DNA of 64,000 nt. It comes from Pseudomonadota bacterium. Lineage in GTDB: Bacteria > Pseudomonadota > Alphaproteobacteria > Rhizobiales > Rhizobiaceae. The notes beneath the pieces were generated by a model. That model was not told the DNA's origin. It was given only the letters and a program-made list of their open reading frames with translations, and did not search any database. Below are positions 7,930-15,966 of this stretch, piece after piece (position 1 is the first letter of the stretch; every line of letters starts with the position of its first letter). A program made the position numbers and the translations under genes. The DNA lies in NCBI GenBank assembly GCA_023435335.1, contig JAEYRU010000231.1, forward strand, positions 1 through 64,000, given 5' to 3'.

Positions 7930-10044
7930 ATGGCCGCATCCGACACGCTCGTGCGCTGGCGCTATCGCCTCGTGCCCGACCATCTCCTTGGCGAGATCCT
8001 GACGAAGCGCTGGATCGACACGGCGATCCCGCTGCTGATCCTGATCGCAGTCGTCGCCGTGTTCGGTTCACTGATCCCGGGGTTCTTCGGCGCTTCCGCC
8101 GTCTCCGACCTGATGCGGCAGTGGGGCGAGTTCAGCCTCATCGTGCTGGCGCTGATGATCGTGATGGTGGCCGGTGGCATCGACCTTTCCGTTGGCTCCA
8201 CCTTCGCGTTGGGCAACATCGTGGCGCTGGCCCTGCTCAGCGTGGCCGAATGGCCGGTCGCCGGCGTGGTCGCGGCGACGCTGGCCTGCGGCGCGGCGGT
8301 GGGGCTGATAAACGGGCTGCTCGTCGGCTACCTGCGCCTGCGCGCCTTCCTCACCACGCTGGTCACGCTGATCATCGTGAGGGCGGTGGTCGACATGCTG
8401 CTGCTGAAGCATTCCGTCGCCATCGCGGCCGCGTTCCCGGATTCCGAGCTGTGGTACTATTTCGGTGAAGGCTACCTGTTCGGCGCGCCGTTCAGCGTGG
8501 TCGTCGCGCTGACGGTCGCCCTTTGCGCCCACCTGCTGCTCAGCCGTACACGCGCCGGCTGGCATGTGCTGGCGGTGGGCGGCTCGCGGCGTTCCGCGCA
8601 CAATGTAGGCATTCCGGTCCGGCGGGTGATCTGCCTCACCTACGTCCTGTCCGGCACGCTCGCCGCGCTCGCCGGCGTGCTCTTCGCCTCGCGCCTGGGT
8701 GGCGCCGGCGCCGACACCGGCATCGGGCTGGAGATCGCGGCGCTGACCGCCGCCGTACTGGGCGGCAACAGCCTCGGCGGCGGTCGCGGCTCGGCGGCCA
8801 AGGCGATCATCGGCTCGATCACCGTGCTGATCATGGTCAACAGCTTCGTCCGCCTCGGCATCGTGCGCGGCGGCAGCTCGCTCCTGCTGGGCATGGTCCT
8901 GCTGGCGGCGGTCGCGATCGACGTGCGCTGGCTCAAGAACCGGCAGAAGTTCCTCTCGAAGGTCTATGTCTCACCAACCTACGCCGAACTGCCTCCGGCG
9001 CCGGCAACGGAGGGCGATTCCCCCTATGCCCTCAACGACCGGCTGCGTCCGGTCGAGGCGATCGGGCTCGGCCGTATCGACGGGCCGGAAGACGTCATCC
9101 TGGACGAGGACGACCACATCTATGTGGGTAACCGGACGGGCGACATCGTCCGCTTCCTGGCTCCCGACTACGAGCGGCAGGAGGTGTTCGCGCATGTCGG
9201 CGGGCGGCCGCTAGGCATGGCGTTCGCCAAGGACGGTGCGCTGCTGGTCTGCATCGGCGGCATGGGGCTGTACCGCGTCACCCGAGACCGCCAGATCGAG
9301 AAGCTGACCGACGAGACCAACCGCTCCTGGTTCTCCATCATCGACGACTCCCGGCTGCGGCTTGCCGACGACCTGGACATTGCACCGGACGGGCGGGTGT
9401 TCTTCAGCGAGGCGACGATCCGCTACGAAATGCACGAATGGCCGGTCGACTGCCTGGAATCGCGCGGCAACGGGCGGATCATCTGTTACGATCCCAGCTC
9501 AGGGTCCACGCGCACCGTGCTGAAAAACCTCGTCTTTCCCAACGGCATATGCATGACGCATGACGGGCAGTCGTTCCTGTTCGCCGAGACCTGGGCATGC
9601 CGCGTCAGCCGCTACTGGTTCGACGGGCCGAAGAAGGGGACGGTCGAGCGGGTGATCGCGGACCTGCCCGGCTATCCCGACAACATCAACCGAGCCTCCG
9701 ACGGGACCTACTGGCTGGCGCTGGTGGGCATCCGGACGCCGGCGCTGGACCTCGCGCTCAAGATGCCCGGCTTCCGCCGGCGCATGGCGCGGCGCATCGC
9801 CCCCGACGAGTGGATGTTCCCGAACATCAATACCGGTTGCGTGGTGCGCTTCGACGAGAACGGCCGGGTCATCGAGACGCTTTGGGATCTCGGCGGCGAG
9901 AGCCACCCGATGATCACCTCCATGCGCGAGCACAAGGGGCATCTCTACATCGGCGGCATCCTCAACAACCGCGTCGGGCGTCTGAAGCTCGAAGACGCCG
10001 ACTCCGGCTGGACCGCCCGTCAATCCTATTGGGGTCGCACATGA
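7930..10044 (+). CDS. ABC permease fused to strictosidine-synthase/SMP-30-like propeller
   Basis: This 704-residue protein joins two domains. Residues about 30-335 form a complete RbsC-type permease (GGIDLSVGSTFALGNI near 78-93; GGNSLGGGRGSAAKA near 278-292). Residues about 355-704 form a soluble six-bladed-propeller-like domain of the strictosidine synthase/SMP-30/gluconolactonase superfamily, with GPEDVILDEDDHIYVGNRTG, LADDLDIAPDGRVFFSEA, FPNGICMTHDGQ and LPGYPDNINRASDGTYWLAL. Such domains hydrolyse lactones or esters or act on glycosides. The permease C-terminus is normally cytoplasmic, which would place the propeller at the inner face of the channel. The reading frame is continuous and the stop overlaps the next start (ATGA), so this is a real fusion, not an assembly join as far as can be seen. 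Confidence 0.9.
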   Translation: MAASDTLVRWRYRLVPDHLLGEILTKRWIDTAIPLLILIAVVAVFGSLIPGFFGASAVSDLMRQWGEFSLIVLALMIVMVAGGIDLSVGSTFALGNIVALALLSVAEWPVAGVVAATLACGAAVGLINGLLVGYLRLRAFLTTLVTLIIVRAVVDMLLLKHSVAIAAAFPDSELWYYFGEGYLFGAPFSVVVALTVALCAHLLLSRTRAGWHVLAVGGSRRSAHNVGIPVRRVICLTYVLSGTLAALAGVLFASRLGGAGADTGIGLEIAALTAAVLGGNSLGGGRGSAAKAIIGSITVLIMVNSFVRLGIVRGGSSLLLGMVLLAAVAIDVRWLKNRQKFLSKVYVSPTYAELPPAPATEGDSPYALNDRLRPVEAIGLGRIDGPEDVILDEDDHIYVGNRTGDIVRFLAPDYERQEVFAHVGGRPLGMAFAKDGALLVCIGGMGLYRVTRDRQIEKLTDETNRSWFSIIDDSRLRLADDLDIAPDGRVFFSEATIRYEMHEWPVDCLESRGNGRIICYDPSSGSTRTVLKNLVFPNGICMTHDGQSFLFAETWACRVSRYWFDGPKKGTVERVIADLPGYPDNINRASDGTYWLALVGIRTPALDLALKMPGFRRRMARRIAPDEWMFPNINTGCVVRFDENGRVIETLWDLGGESHPMITSMREHKGHLYIGGILNNRVGRLKLEDADSGWTARQSYWGRT

Positions 10045-11123
10045 TCGGCGGTCTTGCCCATATCTTCGACAATCTCCTCGGGCGGGGAGAGGCGGCGGTC
10101 ACCGTCCCGCCCCTGGATGGCGCGTTCCGGCCGAACCGCCTGCTGGACGAGGCGGAGCAGCGGATACCGCTCACCGGCATCGATTGCCTGGCCTGGCTCG
10201 ACGGCAAGCTCGTCGCCTCGGCGGGGCAGGAAACAATGGTTCTGACCCGGGGTAGATGGGCGCGGCGCACGTCCTACGGTTCGACGGTGAACTGCATTGC
10301 CCCGGCAGGAGAGGGCGGGCTTGCCGTCGCCCTGTCGGACGGCAGCATCACCATCGAGGGCGGGGAGTTCGACGGTCGGCGCTACGGCACGGCGTCAGGC
10401 CTGAGCTGCATCACCGCAGTCGCGATGCACGGTGGGGCGCTCTACGTGGCGAACGGGTCCGCCACTGTCGCCGCGGAGGACTGGCAGCGCGATCTGCTGG
10501 AGCGCAATGCGTCCGGCAGCATCTGGCGCATCGACCTTGGCACCGGCAGCGCAAGCCTGCTCGCGGACGGCCTCGCGTGGCCCGCGGGCCTGGTTGCCGA
10601 CGAAGGCGGCCTGGTATTCGCGGAGGCATGGCGCCACCGCCTCGTGCGTCTCGATGCCGAGAGGCCGGAGCGCAGGGACGTTCTCCATGCCGACCTGCCG
10701 GCCTATCCGGGGCGGATTTCGAAGGCCACGGACGGGTATTGGCTGGCGCTCTTTGCCCCGCGCAGCCAGCTTGTCGAGTTCGTGCTGCGCGAGCCCGCAT
10801 ACCGGAAGCGCATGATGGCCGAGGTTCCCGCGCAGTACTGGGTGTCGCCGAAGCTGAGAGCGGGCCGGAGCTTCTACGAGTCCCTGCAGGGCGGCGGGGT
10901 GAAGCATCTGGGCCTGCTGAAGCCATGGGCGCCCGCAATGTCGGCCGGACTGTGCGTCAGGCTCGACCGGGCATTCCAGCCGCGCGCCAGCCTTCAAAGC
11001 CGTGCCGACGGGGCCACGCACGGCGTGACGAGCGCGGTCGACGATGGGGAAACGCTGTACGTGGCAGCGCGCGGCGACGGGGTGTTGGTCGCGCTTGCGG
11101 CGGGCAGGGGAGGTGATTCATGA
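10041..11123 (+). CDS. Strictosidine-synthase/SMP-30-like beta-propeller protein
   Basis: The 360-residue protein has no signal peptide. It resembles the propeller half of the preceding fusion: VFAEAWRHRLVRLD matches LFAETWACRVSRYW, DLPAYPGRISKATDGYWLAL matches DLPGYPDNINRASDGTYWLAL, and YRKRMMAEVPAQYW matches FRRRMARRIAPDEW. It is therefore probably a diverged paralogue. A cytoplasmic hydrolase acting on the imported compound or a lactone/ester of it is plausible. Start and stop overlap neighbours by 4 bases (ATGA at each end), indicating translational coupling. Confidence 0.8.
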   Translation: MIGGLAHIFDNLLGRGEAAVTVPPLDGAFRPNRLLDEAEQRIPLTGIDCLAWLDGKLVASAGQETMVLTRGRWARRTSYGSTVNCIAPAGEGGLAVALSDGSITIEGGEFDGRRYGTASGLSCITAVAMHGGALYVANGSATVAAEDWQRDLLERNASGSIWRIDLGTGSASLLADGLAWPAGLVADEGGLVFAEAWRHRLVRLDAERPERRDVLHADLPAYPGRISKATDGYWLALFAPRSQLVEFVLREPAYRKRMMAEVPAQYWVSPKLRAGRSFYESLQGGGVKHLGLLKPWAPAMSAGLCVRLDRAFQPRASLQSRADGATHGVTSAVDDGETLYVAARGDGVLVALAAGRGGDS

Positions 11124-12616
11124 CCCCGGTGGTCGAACTCCGCAGCGCGACGAAGGAATACCGCGGCGTGCCCGCCGTGAAGGACGTCTCGTTCACGCTT
11201 CACCGCGGCGAGGTGCATGCGCTGCTCGGCGAGAACGGCGCCGGCAAGTCCACGCTGACGAAGATGATCGCCGGCGTGGTGCGGCCGACCGCCGGGGAGC
11301 TGCTCGTCGACGGCGTCAAGGCGGAATTCGACTCCCCGTCGGAAGCGCTGAAGCGCGGCATCGCGATGGTGTACCAGGAAACCAGCCTGGTTCCGTCGCT
11401 GACGGTCGCTCAGAACATCTACCTGACCGACCAGAAGCGCTTCCACCGCCTGCGCGGCATCTACATCGCCGGACAGCAGTTCCTTCAGTCGCTCAACTTC
11501 CACGTCGACCCCACCGCGATGGTGTCGAGCCTCGGGGCCGGGCAGAAGCAGATGGTGGAGATCGCCCGCGCGGTGCATCACAACGCGCAGGTGATCATCT
11601 TCGACGAGCCGACCGCGGCGTTGACCCCGGAAGAGAAGCACCAGTTCTTCGCGCTGGTGGAGCGGCTGAAGCTGCGCGGGGTGTCGATCGTCTTCATCAG
11701 CCACGCGCTGGAGGAGGCGCTCTCTATTTCCGACCGGATCACGGTGATGCGCGACGGGCAGCATGTGGTGACAGACGCGACCTCCGCCTTCAACCGCGAG
11801 AAGATCGTGAGAGCCATGGTCGGCCGCACGCTGACCGACGAGCTCTACGGCTCGCATCAGGACGGGACGGTGCGGCCCGCCGGGGACAAGGTGCTGAGCG
11901 TGCAGAACCTCTCCATGGGCAGCATCGTGCGCAACACGTCCTTCTCGGTCTTCGCGGGCCAGATTACCGGCGTGTTCGGGCTGATAGGGTCGGGGCGCAC
12001 GGAGGCAGCGAAGGTGGTTGCCGGCATTCTCAAGCGCGACCTTTTCCATGGCGGGCAGGTGCGGCTCAACGGACGGTCGGTGCGCTACCGGGTGCCGCGC
12101 CCGGCCGTGCGCGACGGCGTCATCTATGTGACGGAGGACCGCAAGGTTGAAGGGTTCTTCGAAACGATGTCGATCGCCGAGAACATCCATCTGGCCGCGC
12201 TGGCCGGCGGGCAGACCAAGTCCGCGACGGTCAGCATGAGAGAGATGCGCGCGATGGCGAAGGAATGGATCGCCGCGCTGAACGTCAGAGCCATCAACTC
12301 GGACGCGCGTGTCGTCGAGCTGTCCGGCGGCAACCAGCAGAAGGTGGTCGTCGCCAAGGCTCTGGTGCAGAAGCCGAAGCTCGTCATATTCGACGAGCCG
12401 ACGCGCGGCGTGGACGTGGGCGCCATCGCCGAGATCCACCAGCTGATCAACCGGCTGGCGGACGAGGGCATCGCGGTCATGGTGATTTCCTCCTACCTGC
12501 CGGAAATCCTTCAGCTTTCCGACCGGATACTGGTGTGCCGCCAAGGCCGGATCGTCGAGGAGTTCGAAGGGCATCAGGCTGACGAAGAGACCATCATGTA
12601 CGCCGCGGTTCACTGA
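11120..12616 (+). CDS. Sugar-type ABC transporter ATPase, two ABC domains (RbsA/MglA type)
   Basis: The 498-residue protein has two fused nucleotide-binding domains, as usual for CUT2 importers. The first has Walker A GENGAGKST (near residue 35), the signature variant LGAGQKQMVEIARAV and Walker B VIIFDEPTAAL. The second has the degenerate P-loop GLIGSGRTEAAK typical of this class, then the intact signature LSGGNQQKVVVAKAL and Walker B LVIFDEPTRGVDVG. It energises the two permeases encoded upstream. It overlaps the upstream gene by 4 bases and the acyl-CoA synthetase by 1 base (TGATG), so all are likely made from one mRNA. Confidence 0.93.
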   Translation: MTPVVELRSATKEYRGVPAVKDVSFTLHRGEVHALLGENGAGKSTLTKMIAGVVRPTAGELLVDGVKAEFDSPSEALKRGIAMVYQETSLVPSLTVAQNIYLTDQKRFHRLRGIYIAGQQFLQSLNFHVDPTAMVSSLGAGQKQMVEIARAVHHNAQVIIFDEPTAALTPEEKHQFFALVERLKLRGVSIVFISHALEEALSISDRITVMRDGQHVVTDATSAFNREKIVRAMVGRTLTDELYGSHQDGTVRPAGDKVLSVQNLSMGSIVRNTSFSVFAGQITGVFGLIGSGRTEAAKVVAGILKRDLFHGGQVRLNGRSVRYRVPRPAVRDGVIYVTEDRKVEGFFETMSIAENIHLAALAGGQTKSATVSMREMRAMAKEWIAALNVRAINSDARVVELSGGNQQKVVVAKALVQKPKLVIFDEPTRGVDVGAIAEIHQLINRLADEGIAVMVISSYLPEILQLSDRILVCRQGRIVEEFEGHQADEETIMYAAVH

Positions 12617-14493
12617 TGGCGCGGGTGCTCAAAACGACTCGTCCGGTCATGGACGTGCGGACCATCGAGGACATCGCCGCCATCGAGAGCCGTCCCTATG
12701 ACGAGTTGGTGACGGCTCACAATCTCTACGACCTGCTCCTGGCGACCGCGGCGCACGTGGGCCAGCAGAAGGCGGTCACGGTGCTGCGTTCGCCGGAGCC
12801 GGGCGACATTGGCGTATCGCTGACGCATGCGGAGCTGCTGGCCGAGGTCACGCGCGCCGCAAACCTGTTTAGCGCGCTCGGCCTTGCCCCGGGCAGCGGG
12901 GTCGCCGCCTTCCTGTCGCCGACGCTGCCGGAGGTTCCGGCCCTGTTGCTCGGGGCGCAGGTGGCCGGCGTTGCCAGCTCCCTGAACTACCTGCTCACGC
13001 GCGACGCGATACTGGACCTTCTCGATGCCGAGAAGGCGACAATCCTCGTTGTGCCTGCCCGCGAGATCGACGAGACCTGCTGGGCGAAGGCGGAAGGGGC
13101 GCTGGCGCAAGTGCCCTCGCTCAAAGACGTGCTGGTGATCGGGGGCGAAGGCCCCTTGCCTGACGGATACCGACGGCTGGACGCGGCACTGGAGCGCTGC
13201 CGGCCGGACAGGCTGGATTTCGAACCGACGGTCAACCGTGACGCGATCTGCGCCCTGTTCCACACGGGCGGCACGACCGGACGCCCGAAACTCGTCCAGC
13301 TGACGCATGGCAACCAGATCCATGCCGCATTCGGCTTCGCACAGGTGTTCGCCTACGACGAGCGCGACACCGTCATCAACGGGTTTCCGTTCTTCCACGT
13401 AGGCGGGACCATCACGGTCGGACTGTCCGTGATCGCAGCCGGCGGCCACATAGTGGTTCCGTCGCCGTATGGGTTGCGCTCTCCGGAGGCGGTGGCGAGG
13501 CACTGGGACCTGGTCAGGCATTTCCGCGCGACCGTGGTCGGCGGGGTGCCCACTTCCATCGCGGCGCTGACGAACAGCTGGAAGCCTGGCAACGACGTCT
13601 CCTGCGTGAGGATGGCGGCGACCGGGGGCGCCGTGCTGCCCAAGGAGATCGGCGCACGCTTCGAGGCGGCGACGGGCATCCGCCTCTACGAGACCTACGG
13701 GATGACGGAGACGGCGGCGGCCATCGCCTTCAATCCCGGCCGGGGCACCCCGGTCGCCGGCAGCGTCGGCTTCCGTGCGCCGTACTCACAGACGCGGATC
13801 GTGCGTATCGGTGCGTCCGAGATCGAGCTTTGCGGCGCCGGCGAGACCGGGCTCGTGCAGGTGCGCGGACCCCAGGTCTTTCCTGGTTACGTCGACACTG
13901 CCCATAATGCCGGGACGCTCGCCGCCGACGGCTGGCTGACCACCGGCGACCTCGGCTATCTGACGGAGGACGAGCGGCTGGTGCTCACCGGTCGCGAGAA
14001 GGACCTGATCATCCGCAGCGGCCACAACATCGATCCGGCGGCGATCGAGGATGTCGCCAACCAGTATCCGGGCGTGCAGATCAGCGCCGCGGTCGGCATG
14101 CCGGACCAGTATGCCGGAGAAGTGCCTGCGCTGTTCGTGGTGCCCGCGGCCGGCGCCTCGATCGACATCGCGGCGTTAAGTGCGTGGATGGAGGCGAATA
14201 TCCACGAACCGCCGGCGCGGCCGCGCAGCGTGCTCGTGATCGACGCCCTGCCGGTCACCGCGGTGGGCAAGATATTCAAGCCGACGCTGCGCGACCTGGC
14301 GATCGAGGAGAAGGTGCGGCTCGAGGCCGTTCGCATCTGCGGCCCCCAGGTTGACGTGAGTTCGGCCGTCTCGACCGACGCCAACAAGCGCACGCGGGTC
14401 GACGTGAAGGTGAGGGGCGCCAGCGCTGCCCAAGCCGCCGAGCTCGACGCGGCGCTCGGACCGCTGCCGCAATCCTATCATGTCGAAGGCTGA
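12616..14493 (+). CDS. Acyl-CoA synthetase (AMP-forming, ANL superfamily)
   Basis: The 625-residue protein carries the ANL adenylation motifs: the P-loop-like FHTGGTTGRPKLVQLTHGN (near 214-232), YETYGMTET (near 357-365), TTGDLGYLTEDERLVLTGR (near 442-460) and the catalytic lysine in VGKIFKPTLRD near residue 555. A tail of about 60 residues follows the usual C-terminal domain. It activates a carboxylic acid to its CoA thioester, presumably the compound imported or released by the upstream proteins. It overlaps the ATPase stop by one base and is followed 3 bases later by an enoyl-CoA hydratase. Chain length or aromatic specificity cannot be judged by eye. Confidence 0.9.
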   Translation: MARVLKTTRPVMDVRTIEDIAAIESRPYDELVTAHNLYDLLLATAAHVGQQKAVTVLRSPEPGDIGVSLTHAELLAEVTRAANLFSALGLAPGSGVAAFLSPTLPEVPALLLGAQVAGVASSLNYLLTRDAILDLLDAEKATILVVPAREIDETCWAKAEGALAQVPSLKDVLVIGGEGPLPDGYRRLDAALERCRPDRLDFEPTVNRDAICALFHTGGTTGRPKLVQLTHGNQIHAAFGFAQVFAYDERDTVINGFPFFHVGGTITVGLSVIAAGGHIVVPSPYGLRSPEAVARHWDLVRHFRATVVGGVPTSIAALTNSWKPGNDVSCVRMAATGGAVLPKEIGARFEAATGIRLYETYGMTETAAAIAFNPGRGTPVAGSVGFRAPYSQTRIVRIGASEIELCGAGETGLVQVRGPQVFPGYVDTAHNAGTLAADGWLTTGDLGYLTEDERLVLTGREKDLIIRSGHNIDPAAIEDVANQYPGVQISAAVGMPDQYAGEVPALFVVPAAGASIDIAALSAWMEANIHEPPARPRSVLVIDALPVTAVGKIFKPTLRDLAIEEKVRLEAVRICGPQVDVSSAVSTDANKRTRVDVKVRGASAAQAAELDAALGPLPQSYHVEG

Positions 14494-14496
14494 ACC

Positions 14497-15279
14497 ATGG
14501 ACGAAGAACCAGTCCTACTCTCCTTCGGCGACGGGATCGCCATCATCACTCTGAACCGGCCGGAGAGCCTGAACGCCGCCTCGGAGGCGATGATGCAGGC
14601 CCTGGAGCGGCAGGTGAGGGCGGCGGCGCAACTGCCCGGCCTGCGGGTGGCGATCCTGACCGCGGCGGGGCGGGCATTCTGCGCGGGCGGAGATCTGCTG
14701 GAGTTCGAGTGGTCGCTCGCTGCGGGCGGCACGAAGCTGATCGACACCATGCGCTACAACCAGGACGTCATCCAGATGGTGGAGGACATGGCCGTGCCCG
14801 TGATCGCGGCGGTCAACGGCGTCGCTGTGGCGGGCGGACTGGAACTGATGCTCGCCTGCGACATCATCCTGGCCGCCGAGGAAGCGTCGATCGGCGATGG
14901 CCATTCCAGGTACGGCGTCGTGCCTACCGGTGGCGCGACGGTGCGGCTGATCGAGCGCATCGGCCGCTCGCGGGCGTCGGAGCTGTTCTATACTGCCCGC
15001 TTGGTCGAAGCGCGCACGCTGGCTCAATGGGGCCTGGTGAATGAGGTCGTCCCGAAGGCAAGGCTCATGGAGCGTTCAATGGAACTGGCGCTTGAAATCT
15101 GCCGACGCAGCCCGGAGACGAACCGCCACATCAAGTCACTGACGGCCAACGCGACGCAGGCGGAAGCACGCGCCGCACAGATCCGCGCCGAGCTCCGCCA
15201 TTTCGAGCAGCACATGGGCGGCGGCGACCTGGCCGCAGGCCTGGCGGCCTTTCGCACCAAGCAGACACCGGATTTCTAG
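14497..15279 (+). CDS. Enoyl-CoA hydratase/isomerase family protein
   Basis: The 260-residue crotonase-fold protein has AGRAFCAGGDLLEFE (near 52-66, first oxyanion-hole strand) and AVNGVAVAGGLELMLACDI (near 105-123, second oxyanion hole). Glu-rich positions after these fit hydratase chemistry, though the exact catalytic pair is not certain. It is the last gene of the operon, 3 bases after the acyl-CoA synthetase. It probably hydrates or isomerises the CoA thioester made by that enzyme. No thiolase or hydroxyacyl-CoA dehydrogenase follows, so the pathway must be completed by enzymes encoded elsewhere. Confidence 0.9.
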   Translation: MDEEPVLLSFGDGIAIITLNRPESLNAASEAMMQALERQVRAAAQLPGLRVAILTAAGRAFCAGGDLLEFEWSLAAGGTKLIDTMRYNQDVIQMVEDMAVPVIAAVNGVAVAGGLELMLACDIILAAEEASIGDGHSRYGVVPTGGATVRLIERIGRSRASELFYTARLVEARTLAQWGLVNEVVPKARLMERSMELALEICRRSPETNRHIKSLTANATQAEARAAQIRAELRHFEQHMGGGDLAAGLAAFRTKQTPDF

Positions 15280-15432
15280 AGTGCGGACAATATTCGCGTC
15301 GCATGGCTGCATTGATTCACTCGCGCCGGCATCGAGCCACTGTGCACAAGGGGAACCACGCCCTTCCCTAAGGATATCGACTAAAGTCTAAATCTCTGCT
15401 TCCATGCGCCCGTCCATCGAGGAGGGAATCAC

Positions 15433-15687
15433 ATGGGTATCGAAAGCATTGTCGTCTTCATCATCGTGGGTGCCGTCGCCGGGTGGCTGGCGGGGCTGAT
15501 CGTCAAGGGGGTCGGCTTTGGCCTGCTCGGCAATATCGTCGTGGGCATCGTCGGCGCGTTCATCGCCGGCCTGGTATTCCCGGCAGTAGGTATCTCGCTG
15601 GGGCAGGGGGTCATGGCAGCGATCATCCATTCGACCATCGGCGCGGTCATACTCCTGGTGCTGATCGGGCTGGTGAAACGGGCCTAG
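15433..15687 (+). CDS. GlsB/YeaQ/YmgE-family small membrane protein
   Basis: The 84-residue protein has three hydrophobic helices with the glycine-rich pattern of the transglycosylase-associated/GlsB family (VGAVAGWLAGLIVKG then GFGLLGNIVVGIVGAFIAG). Family members are general-stress inner-membrane proteins of unknown activity. An excellent GGAGGG ribosome site precedes the ATG. Just downstream is a long perfect hairpin and then a second small membrane protein gene with a near-identical leader (GGAGGGAATC), suggesting related control. Confidence 0.9.
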   Translation: MGIESIVVFIIVGAVAGWLAGLIVKGVGFGLLGNIVVGIVGAFIAGLVFPAVGISLGQGVMAAIIHSTIGAVILLVLIGLVKRA

Positions 15688-15702
15688 AGCCCATTCAAAC
15701 CC

Positions 15703-15746
15703 GCGCTGCGGCGGGTGTTGATCCAGATCAACACCCGCCGCAGTGC
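15703..15746 (+). terminator. Long near-perfect hairpin after glsB-like gene
   Basis: Arms 15706-15722 and 15727-15743 are perfectly complementary over 17 bp (CTGCGGCGGGTGTTGAT and its complement) with loop CCAG. One G-U and two more G-C pairs extend it to 20. No T-tract follows, so it is either a Rho-type or processing hairpin or a dyad binding site rather than a classical terminator. Confidence 0.55.
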
Positions 15747-15748
15747 TG

Positions 15749-15778
15749 CCTCCAATGATGACCCGTCATCAATGGAGG
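15749..15778 (+). promoter_or_regulatory. Hairpin sequestering the Shine-Dalgarno of the 34-residue protein gene
   Basis: CCTCCAATGATGAC (15749-15762) pairs with GTCATCAATGGAGG (15765-15778) at 13 of 14 positions, the only mismatch being A/A. The right arm contains the GGAGG ribosome site (15774-15778) of the gene starting at 15786, so the site is fully paired with CCTCC. This is the architecture of a translational switch or RNA thermometer; function is inferred. Confidence 0.6.
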
Positions 15779-15785
15779 GAATCCC

Positions 15786-15890
15786 ATGCCGACCGATATC
15801 GCATTTGTAGTCACTGGCATTGCCGTGGCCTTCGTCTTCTTTGCCGGGATGCTGCTATTCGCCGACATCACGTGGAAGCCCCGGAAATAG
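15786..15890 (+). CDS. 34-residue single-pass membrane protein
   Basis: A short gene encodes MPTDIAFVVTG..., 34 residues. One long hydrophobic helix (about residues 5-27) is followed by a basic end (TWKPRK). GGAGG lies seven bases before ATG, and that site is buried in the hairpin at 15749-15778. The strong ribosome site, clear membrane helix and positive-inside tail support a real small protein. Its function is unknown. It shares leader style with the GlsB-like gene 98 bases upstream and may be part of the same stress response. Confidence 0.7.
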   Translation: MPTDIAFVVTGIAVAFVFFAGMLLFADITWKPRK

Positions 15891-15966
15891 CGGAGCCCTA
15901 CGTCGCGGCCACCCGCCGACTACTCCAGACCGACCTGACGTGGCGGCCGTCCTGGCCGCCCTGTCA

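Noticed and set aside
10994..12613. 539-codon antisense frame over the ABC ATPase
   Set aside because: It is a shadow of the double-ABC ATPase, whose Walker and signature motifs are intact on the plus strand.
15351..15380. GGAAC half-site suggesting an EcfG general-stress promoter before the GlsB-like gene
   Set aside because: No CGTT occurs at 16-18 bases spacing, so the second half of the motif is missing.
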